Below, in pieces: positions 55,472-64,000 of a DNA stretch of 64,000 nucleotides (positions are counted from its first letter, which is position 1; each line of letters starts with the position of its first letter). Made by a program: the position numbers and the translations under genes. Source of the stretch: Sodiomyces alkalinus F11 (lineage: Eukaryota > Ascomycota > Sordariomycetes > Glomerellales > Plectosphaerellaceae); NCBI RefSeq assembly GCF_003711515.1, contig NW_021167083.1:1128481-1192480 (forward strand), read 5' to 3'. Below the pieces are notes generated by a model. It made no database searches, was not told the DNA's origin, and saw nothing but the letters and a program-made list of their open reading frames with translations.

Positions 55472-57340
55472 ATGGGCGACGGCACATCACCATCACCCAG
55501 TTCATCAGAAGACCATGTTGAACTGACCAGCGACAGTGGGACGGGATCTGCTTACCATACAGTCGATGAGCTGAAACCCTTATCCTCAAAGGCTCCATCT
55601 CCATGTCCTTCTGAAGCTGGCCCTGTATCGGCTTCTACAGCCTTACCTCTAGGTGGCTCGGCCTCCCAACAACATAGGATGTCTCCCCTTAAACGCACAG
55701 CTTCTGAGCTCAATGAAAAAGAGCCCAGCCTACCCTCAAAACGCCGTAAGGGCGCCTTCAACAGCGCGTACATGGATCTGTTGAACAGAGACATTGAGGA
55801 CGCTGCAAATCGTCTCGTACTTGAAAAGAAGCAACCGTACGAGCAACGATTCAGGCAATCCCAGGTCGGACTTGCCATCTGGACACCCCTGGAGAAAGAG
55901 CTTCTCTTCGAAGCTGTCTCCCGGCTGGGGCGAGACGACTTACCTGGCATCGCCTCGAGGATTCGAACCAAGAATCAGATGGAGGTTCACCAGTACATCA
56001 AGCTCCTCGACGGCACCCTTCACGATATGCGAGACAACTCTGGCCATCATAGACGGGACGACATACCAGACATGGCCGACTACCCAGCTGCGAAGGAGTT
56101 GAGCCATGAATGCTGCCTAGCCCTCGAAGAGGCCGCCGCCGACTTGTCTCTGCGTATCGAACGCCACGAAAAGAGAACCGAAGAGAAGAAATGGGGGGAG
56201 CACTGGCTGATTGATGCCGACCTTGCTCGGCGCCTCGGTGGAAATCGAGGCCATGACGCCGAAGACCGCCTCGAGTTCGCCCGGCTGTTCAGGTGCCCGG
56301 TTTGGTTGGAACTTGCCGAGGACGTCTTTATGAATTCCGCCGACCCTGAGAACAACTGGCGCTCAATCCAGGACGGACAGGGCCCCAGCATCCGCGCCAC
56401 GGCTTTCGAAGATTTCCACTCCCTGGCCATCTCTCTCACCCGCAAGCTTGTCATCTCGACCTTGTACATCGCCCAGTCGAGGATCAAGGCGAAGCAGACT
56501 ATCCATCCTAACACTCGAAACGTGGTCAAGTCCAGCGATGTCGAAGCAGCCGTTGCATCTCTTAGGTTGAAGCCGAACACACGGCGTTTTTGGACGACTT
56601 GCGCCAGACGTCTTCAGCTCAAGGTACACGACGTCGATACTGCTTCCGAGGAACCGGACGACGGTGAGATACGAGGTCCGTCCTTATCATACGATGAAGT
56701 CGAGGAACGTCTCGGAGCGGAACTGGCAGCTTCGAAACAGCAAGAGTCACCACAGTTAGACGACAGATCCGCGACACCATCGAGGACACTGCGACTCATT
56801 GACTTTGATCTTTTCGATCACTCATCTACCTACGAACCTGAATCAGATGATTCCGCCACGGACGATCTCGAAGCAGGCAGGTCTTCCTCCCCCGACGATG
56901 GGAGTCAAAGGCAAGAGGGAAGTGGAGATGAGGAAGCAAGCGGAGAGGATGAAGGAACCGAAAAAGAAGAAGATGATGAAGATCTCCAGGTTCACGAAGA
57001 AGCCAAGGAGCTCCTCGTCTATTCAACTCACGCGGTGCCCCAAGTCAAGCGCTCCTGGGAAGCCGTTGAATTGCGCATCAAAACGGAGCGCCACCACGAG
57101 GCGTACGCTGAAGCCGTCGACGCTGCTGCGAGCTTCGACGAGGAAACAGAGATGTGGAGGGTGTTGAAGCGCCCAGCACCCAACCCTGCGACGAGACCGG
57201 CTATTCCGAAGCGTCCGCCCAAGGCGACTACAGGACTGAGGGACATCCTTGACTACGGGGATCGCTGGAGGGATAAGTTGGCCTACGCAAGTGAGTGGGA
57301 GACCCTTGGGCAACCTAGGCTCCCAAGTACGGAGACATGA
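55472..57340 (+). CDS. SANT/Myb-domain protein, probable RRN5-type Pol I upstream activating factor
   Basis: A single exon of 622 residues. Visible: a Ser/Pro-rich N-terminus with a basic patch (PSKRRKGAF), AYMDLLNRDIEDA, then a SANT-like domain at about 136-180 (LAIWTPLEKELLFEAVSRLG, PGIASRIRTKNQMEVHQYIK). The following helical part includes ALEEAAADLSLRIERHEKRT. A histone-fold-like stretch around 325-375 carries LVISTLYIAQSRIKAKQT and VKSSDVEAAVASLRLKPNTR. An acidic run near 480-505 follows. This order matches fungal Rrn5, a UAF subunit that recruits RNA polymerase I to rDNA. The family is highly divergent, so the ortholog call is moderate. Confidence 0.72.
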   Translation: MGDGTSPSPSSSEDHVELTSDSGTGSAYHTVDELKPLSSKAPSPCPSEAGPVSASTALPLGGSASQQHRMSPLKRTASELNEKEPSLPSKRRKGAFNSAYMDLLNRDIEDAANRLVLEKKQPYEQRFRQSQVGLAIWTPLEKELLFEAVSRLGRDDLPGIASRIRTKNQMEVHQYIKLLDGTLHDMRDNSGHHRRDDIPDMADYPAAKELSHECCLALEEAAADLSLRIERHEKRTEEKKWGEHWLIDADLARRLGGNRGHDAEDRLEFARLFRCPVWLELAEDVFMNSADPENNWRSIQDGQGPSIRATAFEDFHSLAISLTRKLVISTLYIAQSRIKAKQTIHPNTRNVVKSSDVEAAVASLRLKPNTRRFWTTCARRLQLKVHDVDTASEEPDDGEIRGPSLSYDEVEERLGAELAASKQQESPQLDDRSATPSRTLRLIDFDLFDHSSTYEPESDDSATDDLEAGRSSSPDDGSQRQEGSGDEEASGEDEGTEKEEDDEDLQVHEEAKELLVYSTHAVPQVKRSWEAVELRIKTERHHEAYAEAVDAAASFDEETEMWRVLKRPAPNPATRPAIPKRPPKATTGLRDILDYGDRWRDKLAYASEWETLGQPRLPSTET

Positions 57341-57634
57341 CGTGACCATGACATGGCCTAGTTTGGGTATTGGACGGCAGGGGGGCGTTGTCTTTAACCA
57401 CGTTGGTGTCACATGCATAAAAGATTCAAACTGAGAGCAGGAAGCCGGAGGCGGAATGTCTTCGGTCGTGACATGGTTATCTTCCTCGCAAAACAATGGG
57501 TATCATTCCGGCTTATCCATGGTGTCTATCTACGTTTTTAATGATGTTAATGATGTTCACTTCGCCATTCGTCCGGCTCGGGAGCCACCGGAGCCACCAG
57601 AGCCATCGCGACTACCCCGACCACCGCCACGGCC

Positions 57635-58695
57635 CTACCCGCGACCACGTCCGCGACCCCGGCCTCTACCGCCCCGACCCCGACCCCTACCCCGACCGCC
57701 TCCCCTGGTCGGTTTGGACGGCGCCACGCTCTCTTCCGAGCTCGACTCCTCCTCATCCTCATTGCCACTACCTGTACGCGCATCCTCATCGTCGCTCTCC
57801 TCCTCCTCGTCCACCTCGTTTTCTTCCGGCTCTGTCGACTCGACCTTCCGCTGCGCCCTCGGCCTGCCGACCGCCCCCCTTCTCTGGCCCCGTCCCCGCG
57901 TCGCAGGCTTGGGCGGCGGCGACAGGGACTCAGATGCATCATCCGTGTCCTCGACGGTACTAGCTCGAGCCTTGAACGCTGCAGTGGAAGTACGCTTTTT
58001 CCTCTTGGTGCCTCCTCCCGCGGCGGCCGGGGATGGCCGCGCGGACCCCCCTGGGCGCGCAGTCTCGCCTGCCGTAGGGTCGTCGGGGTCGAGCTGGGGC
58101 GGGGACGTCGGTGCTTCGCTGGGGTCGGCGCGGACGCGTTCCATCATGAGGTCCTCGAATTCGGCCGGGGGGAGGGTAAACTCGCGAAAGCGCTCTTCGT
58201 AGTTCTCGTCCTCCTGAGCGTCGAAAAAGTCTTCCCGCACATCAATGGCGTCCAGGTTATAAAATGTGCGAAGCTTGGTCCAAATGTGGGGGATGCGAGT
58301 GTGAGGATGGACGGCTGGGTCGATGGCGTGGTGGCGAAGGTGCTCGCTGATAGCAATCATCCGGAAGTGCTTGTGCATGCCTGCGAAAGAGAGTGATCGA
58401 TCGGTTAGAAATGATTCGAGACAGTGATAATGGCCCCGGGGGGGGAGAATAACTCACCTGCTGGTTTCCACCGCACGACGCCCTTGAAGAGGGAGCATAC
58501 TTGGTCGTCTGTCCATGCGTCGTTTGGCCACTCTCTCGCTGGCGCTGGTGGCGGGGCAGGCCCAATTACGGCTGATGTATTAGGCGTTTCTGAAGTCGCA
58601 GGTGTGTCAATGTCCATAGCATCCTCATCCCGAGCCTGTGTCGGCGTTGCAGCGGCCGCGTTTCCGCCCCCTCTTGCCCTTTTTCTGGGAGGCAT
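57635..58695 (-). CDS. EAF7: NuA4 histone acetyltransferase subunit Eaf7
   Basis: Minus-strand exons 58458-58695 and 57635-58380 give 327 residues. Eaf7 belongs to the NuA4/TINTIN module with Eaf3 and has an MRG-binding (CT20) domain. Evidence: a basic start [10 protein letters not shown], then [20 protein letters not shown] and, across the join, [40 protein letters not shown] and [19 protein letters not shown], the CT20 core. The rest is disordered: acidic blocks and a C-terminal Arg-Gly repeat (about 20 residues of RG units) ending at a stop right after it. The RG tail could be methylated or bind RNA (inference). The intron has donor GTGAGT. Divergent from the GCP-family gene. Confidence 0.9.
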
Positions 58696-59224
58696 AGCCA
58701 AAGGACCGGAAAGACGGGCGCTTTAAGAAGATTTCTAGTTTTCGGAACAGAAAGAAGAAATTCTCATAGTATTAGTACCGTTGGTATATTCTGAATAAGA
58801 TCGGTTGCTAGTATATCTTTGGAGAGAGAAATGCGAGATATGAAGGGTGACGGTTGAAGCTGCGAGAGCTTCCCGGCCGCCCTTCAACCTGCTGCCCTCA
58901 TACGTACTTTCGTACCTCCCCGCTGCAGGTACCGGTAAGTTTGGCGAGCACTGGCAGGGACACTCTAGCCAATGAGAAGCTGACAATTCCCGACCCAGAC
59001 CTTCCTCTGGGTGCATCCACGTAACTCGATACCTCGTGGGTACCGCGACATTTGTATATATACTTCGCGGTACAGTTACGTACCTCCCTTTCATCGCGGT
59101 CGCGGGGCATCATTGACAGCGGCCTGTTGCTCTTCGGCTCCTTGGGACAAACGTCTCTGAGAACAACAGCCGCGACACATAAAAGCGATCGCAATGAACC
59201 GCCTCTGCCAAATGTCATTCGAAC
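58696..59224. promoter_or_regulatory. Divergent promoter region EAF7 / GCP-family gene
   Basis: 529 bp between start codons with a few motif copies (58900-58935, 59029-59092). No ORF supported. Confidence 0.5.
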
Positions 59225-62217
59225 ATGTCCGACGAACATGACCGCGACGGAAACGTATTTTTCGCAGTGCCGGATTTCTGGAAATCGTCCAAATGGTTGC
59301 ATCAAGACGAAGACTCCCAGCTGGCGGAGCCTACCAAGTCCTCCACTTCCTTCTTTACTCTGGACTTAAATGGTGCGTTTTTGAAGATCAACCTTTGCAT
59401 AGTGCATTTCTAGATATGCTCAGTGTGCCAACGTCTTACTGTTTGCCTGTAGATCGCGAAAGACCTTCTATTTTCCACGTACCGCCCATTGAGTGCAACA
59501 ACTTCTTCGTTCTCCCCGACACCGGTCATGCCGATAACGACGACGACACCCCGCTTCCAACCGCCTCCCTTGAATGCGACGACAAACCGCACCTCGAAGG
59601 ACAAGACGAGGTTGATCGGACTGATATTGATGGTGACTTCTGGCTGTACCCAGGGAAGCCTGCTCCTTCAGCACCAGAATATAGAACCTGGGAGGCCTTC
59701 ACTGGCTCCGCGGCGGAGCAAGACAAGCCCGTTTTCGTTACCGAAGCTGGACCCGGTGCCTTCGACGCTCTGATCAGTCTGCATGGTGATCCCCTGCGTC
59801 TCGGGAGTGCCGATTACACGCCAGTAGACCCAGGCCCATATCTTGACGCCTTGCTCTTTCTGGCCCTCGGCAGGGAGTCTGTCTTCTTCTCCTGGCACGG
59901 ACACTCCAGGTCATTCGAACCAACCTTACCGAAAGCGAGGTTACCAGGCTATTCAGGACGAGTTCTACAAGGTGTCCAAGACCGATGTCTGCGTTGCGGA
60001 AACGCAATCCGGAACCTCAAAACGTTCGCCGATCATGCTTACTCGACGGATCCCACCCCCTGCCGTGTCGCCCTTGCCAGTGCGCTGGATAAGGCGCTCT
60101 TAGTCGTGCAGAGCCATGTTGCCCACTTGGATCAGAACCCACGGTCGATTATACAGCTCGAGTCGGTAATATATCGCGTCTCCGAGCTTGCCGTCTACTT
60201 GGAAACCTTGATCACCAAGATACGGCGAGAGCACCTCGATGAAGACGTCCTCTCCTTGATTTTTGAGCAAGCGCAATCAGCGGAATACGGGCATGACTAT
60301 ATTAGACATACGATGCGAGAGCTTTTGCAACGGGTAACACGGCCATGGCTTGACTTCCTGGAAGAGTGGATCGGGACCCAGCTGGAACTCGGTATACCCC
60401 TGAGCAAGCATCATGTCGGGAAACGCAAAGGCTTCATCAAGGTAGAATCAGAGGTCTACGTGGACGACCTTGGCCTTGAAGTGGAGAATCTGGATTTTCA
60501 CTTGGACACGAGCAGGATGCCACCATTCATGCCAGATGATGTCGTGCAGGCGATCTTCGAGACAGGCCGGAACTTGCGCTTCATCAGGTCAAGCCACCCT
60601 GAGCATTTTCTGGCCCACCCTTACTCAGAAACCATCAAAACGCCGACCGTGCGTTGGCAATTTGATTGGGACTCGATCTACCAGTTTGAGCGGGATGTCC
60701 GGTCTTACGAGCAGACTTTGCTGGATGCCATCCAAGCCCACGGCGTGGGAGGATCGTCTCATAATGAAGCATCAATGCAAGCACAAGAGACCAGTAGATA
60801 CGAACTCTGCCTCTTCGGCCGCGACGAGGAAGAGTTGGAGCGTCGACTCTTGCAGTCCATGGCCACACTTTCTCAACCCAACCACGCCGTTCCCTCGGAC
60901 GACGACCTTGTGCAGGCCGTCAGGCGCTGCCTGTCGGCCGATGAGCCCCACGAAATCAATATCCGCAGCGATTTTAGCAGCCCCCACTGGTCGTTGCTCC
61001 CGGTATTGTCTCTCGGGCCCATCGTCTTCACCCAGACTCGGATTATCGGCCGCGAGAGTCTGAAGTTGTTATTCAATGCGCATGATCTCCGAGGCCACTT
61101 GAGGTTGCAGCGAGATTATTTTCTTTGCCGAAATGGCATGTTTTGCAGCCGTCTGTCCCACGCGCTCTTCGACCCCGACTTGGAGACGGCGGAGAGGACA
61201 GCGGGAGTAGCGCGGCAGGGAGGCGTCATGGGACTGCGTCTGAGCGGCAGAGACACCTGGCCTCCCGCAAGCTCCGAGCTTCGGCTTGCTCTCATGGGTG
61301 TGCTCACGGAGACGTATGAGGACCCAGCCAAACAGAGACAGACTGGTGAGCACGGAAGAAAGCCGGGAGACACCAAAGAGGTACCCAGCGACTTGAGCTT
61401 CACCGTTCGCGACCTCTCGAGCGAGGAGATCGACAAATGCATCGACCCCGACGGCCTGGAAGCCCTCGACTTTCTTCGTCTCGCCTACAAGCCACCGTCG
61501 GCTCTTGCGTCTATCATTACGCCCATGGTATTGGCGCAATACGACCGCGTTTTCTGGTTGCTTCTCCGCGTCCTCCGTATGCTGTATACGGTCAACCAGC
61601 TCTTCCGCGACGTAACAGCCAGGGAGTCCAGGTGGCGGGATCCAGACAACGCCTCAGTTCGGTTCTGCTTGGAAGCCCGACACTTTGTGTCTAGCCTGAG
61701 CAGCTACTTCCTCGATGTGGGGATCGAGATGCCGTGGCGGGATTTCGAGCGCAAGCTGGATACAGTGGAAGGCGAGTTACTGGACTGCAGGGAAGGAGCT
61801 GTCCCGAACTCGGACCTGAGTCCGGATAGGCTCCGGGAGCTGCACGTGTCTGTTCTGGAGAGGATCATGTCGGCCCTGATCCTGCGGAAACGACACCAGC
61901 CGGTGCTGAAACTTCTCGACGACATATTCCGTGTGATTTTGTGCTTTGCGAAGCTGTCGAGACTCCATGCAGAGGGCCTGAATGTGGGGAGAGATCAGGA
62001 GAAACCGGCTGAGCTGTATAAAGTATTCAGGAGAAACGTTGAGGTATTCCTGACGGTGTGCCGCGGTATGGCTGAGAAAACGAGCAATAGGGGCCACCGT
62101 AGCGAGGGGAGCAAGACGAAAGCATGGGATGAAAGGGGGCTTGGTGTTCAGGAGGATAGCCCTATTGCGCAGCTCCTGGTGAAGCTGGACATGCTCGACT
62201 ATTACTCGAGTAAATAG
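59225..62217 (+). CDS. Gamma-tubulin complex component (Spc97/Spc98/GCP family, GCP5/6-like)
   Basis: Exons 59225-59372 and 59453-62217 give 970 residues. The first exon MSDEHDRDGNVFFAVPDFWK joins by an 80-nt intron (donor GTGCGT) to DRERPSIFHVPPIECNNFFV. Family features in the GRIP1 half: PYLDALLFLALGRESVFFSW, SIIQLESVIYRVSELAVYLE, LLQRVTRPWLDFLEEWIGTQ and MPPFMPDDVVQAIFETGRNL. GRIP2 half: LKLLFNAHDLRGHLRLQRDY, FLCRNGMFCSRLSHALFDP, YDRVFWLLLRVLRMLYTVNQ and ARHFVSSLSSYFLDVGIEM. Established: such proteins form the gamma-tubulin ring complex at spindle pole bodies. Length and divergence favour a GCP5/GCP6-type non-core member rather than GCP2/3; this sub-assignment is tentative. Confidence 0.88.
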
Positions 62218-62710
62218 ATGGATAAAGTGAGATAGATACCCGAGAACAATGCAACATTGGCATCATATCGTTGAAGATTTACTGTCTATCTTAGTGGCAG
62301 ATGACAGCAGGATACCATACCTTGAGAATGGCGGAGTGTTGCCAAAGGTACGGTACCTACCTGAGGTAAGGTCAGAGCTCACGAAGCTTACCCTTTGATG
62401 TTGGAGCTCCGATTCGCCGTCACACTGTACTTTACGGTGCACTTCCGTAACGCTTGTACGGTACCTTGAGCTTTATACATACTGTATGCCCCGCTCCCCA
62501 AAGCTGGGGTCCTCAGGGAAGGCAAGACGGTGGAACTAAACGAATGCCCCGCATCGCGTCCATACCATAACAGAACTCGCATCAGGTACGGAGTTTTCAT
62601 TTGTTACTTCGTACCTTACTTCTGCAACTTGTTCCTTGCCCTTGTATCTTGCCAATACTCTGCAGCTTGTAGGCGACATCAAGCCCGGACAAAATATCCT
62701 CACTGCAAAG
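62218..62710. other. Intergenic with motif copies
   Basis: The 3' flank of the GCP-family gene and promoter of ASK1. Motif copies at 62345-62372 (GGTACGGTACCTACCTGAGG), 62456-62468, and 62585-62625 (TACGGAG, TTCGTACCTTAC). No gene supported. Confidence 0.5.
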
Positions 62711-63952
62711 ATGTCCCGAGTCGTGCGACCTGCAAGAAATCTTACCCTTACGGAGGAGTTGGAGAAGCTTGAACAGTCCATCACATTGACACTGCAAGGT
62801 ACGTTGTGATGATCACTAGGTATCGATCTTATCCTTTGATTCCTCTCGCTGACAGAACCGTCTCGGTAGAAATCGACCACAACTTCAGCAAGGCCCATCG
62901 CATCGTGACCACGAGTATTCTTCCCGTAGTCGAGCAGTACGGCGAACATTCCAAGAACGTATGGGAAGCCTCCAAGTTTTGGAAACAATTCTTCGAGGCT
63001 TCTGCCAATGTCTCGCTCTCGGGCTACGAGGAGCTGGCGAATGACGAAGAAGACGAAAGCACGGGAGCCGAGGACACGACAGTACACGACGACTCGATTG
63101 ACGGCAGATACACGCCTCGAGCTGGGGGTGGCAGTGACGATGAGACAGCAGGCAGCGCGGCAGATGAGACGGCATACCGTGGAGACGACTCCCTTTTGGA
63201 CGAGGACGACCTAACGGGTAGCACCCCGCGGGTTCCCGCAACCAAGACGATCAAGGCCAACTTTGCGAATCTCGAATCGCCCTACGAGGCCCTGAGGCGC
63301 GAGATGAAAGGCGAAGCTGCAGCGCCCGATGATGCCGTGGACGAACTAGACGGGGAGGAAGACTCGACCGTAATCTTCGCCCAGCACACCGCCCGTTTGC
63401 CCGACATGTCCATGACGCCCCGATCATCCCTCCCACCAGAAGACCAGTCCACCCATCGCGCCAACAAAGATCCTCTGCTCCACCGCATGCTGGACAAGAA
63501 CTACAGGTTACAGGCCACACCTCACAAAGGCCCCATGCTTCGCATCTCCCCGCTCAAAAGGGAGACGGGGCCAGAGAACGACAGGACGAAGGGTAAAGAA
63601 AAGGATACCGTCCCCGCCTGGCAAGACTCGCCGATGTCTTCGCCGATCATGGAGGCGCCCAAGCTGCGGAGCGAGGCTTTCATGTCGCCCGTCAAGGCGA
63701 TGGCGCGCCAGCGTTTGGCAGCCGCGACAACGGGGCCGAGGACGCCGGGCGTCAGCGTCCAGACCCCGGCTACCGGGAAAAAGACGAGGGACTTCTTCGC
63801 CCAGGACTCGGCGGCCGAAGCACCGACGACGGCGAGACGAAAGTACGAGATTGACTGGGACAGCGACAGCGACGATGGTGGATTGGGCGGCATGAGTCCG
63901 CCTAAGACGATCCAGTTTGCATTGCCGCCTTCGAAGCTCATGCAGACGCCTG
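62711..63952 (+). CDS. ASK1: DASH complex subunit Ask1 (3' end beyond window)
   Basis: Exons 62711-62798 and 62870-63952; a GTATGT donor at 63953 opens another intron and the window ends at 64000, so the C-terminus is missing. The visible part is 390 residues. Ask1 is a subunit of the DASH/Dam1 ring linking kinetochores to microtubules. Evidence: NLTLTEELEKLEQSITLTLQ, then across the join EIDHNFSKAHRIVTTSILPV, VEQYGEHSKNVWEASKFWKQ and FFEASANVSLSGYEE, the conserved Ask1 N-terminal domain (1-85). A long disordered part follows, with many Ser/Thr-Pro sites (TPR, SPM, SPV, SPP), as expected for a CDK target, and YEIDWDSDSDD near the end. Confidence 0.92.
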
Positions 63953-64000
63953 GTATGTTGATAATCCTGAAGAAAAGAGAAAAAAGAGAAGAAAAGAAAA

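Overview
The window is nuclear DNA of a filamentous ascomycete (Pezizomycotina, most likely a Sordariomycete). The signs are short introns of about 60-120 nt with GTANGT donors and CTAAC/CTGAC branch sites, single genes on both strands without operons, GC-rich third codon positions, long AT-richer intergenic DNA, and a gene set typical of this group (AreB-type GATA factor, DASH subunit Ask1, Mit_KHE1, RRG7, SRF1, SYLF protein). I could not fix the genus. Exon joins below were worked out by eye from frame, splice consensus and family similarity; none was tested against RNA.

Left third (0-25 kb): SRP68; a 4.9 kb gene-free stretch; a SYLF-domain protein with an acidic tail; an intron-containing tRNA-Trp; ARP9 with large low-complexity inserts; a RidA-family protein lacking the usual catalytic Arg; a YeeE/YedE-type thiosulfate permease; a zinc-less MDR oxidoreductase; KRR1; and the AreB-like GATA regulator.

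Middle (25-45 kb): a single-exon hypothetical; mitochondrial KHE1-family protein; phospholipase D regulator SRF1; cullin-1 with a 17-nt microexon; a five-exon DUF1446/AtuA-type protein; a multi-KH RNA-binding protein; and a repeat-motif-rich gene desert of about 3.3 kb.

Right third (45-64 kb): a large disordered Arg/Tyr-rich protein; an SDT1/PHM8-type pyrimidine 5'-nucleotidase with an in-frame presequence-like extension; MED21; RRG7 and IRC3, which converge; an RRN5-like SANT protein; EAF7; a GCP-family gamma-tubulin complex protein; and ASK1, cut by the window end.

Most genes are housekeeping: protein targeting (SRP68), chromatin and transcription (ARP9, EAF7, MED21, RRN5), ribosome biogenesis (KRR1), ubiquitin ligation (cullin), microtubules and kinetochore (GCP, ASK1), and mitochondrial maintenance (RRG7, IRC3, KHE1). 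No secondary-metabolite cluster, transposase or CRISPR array is visible. The strongest signal not explained by genes is a dispersed family of short intergenic motifs: GTAC-containing heptads (GTACGGA, GTACAGA, GTACTCC, GTACTTC) and palindromes built on GGTACCT / CCTTAGG. They cluster in islands between genes and are sparse in coding exons.
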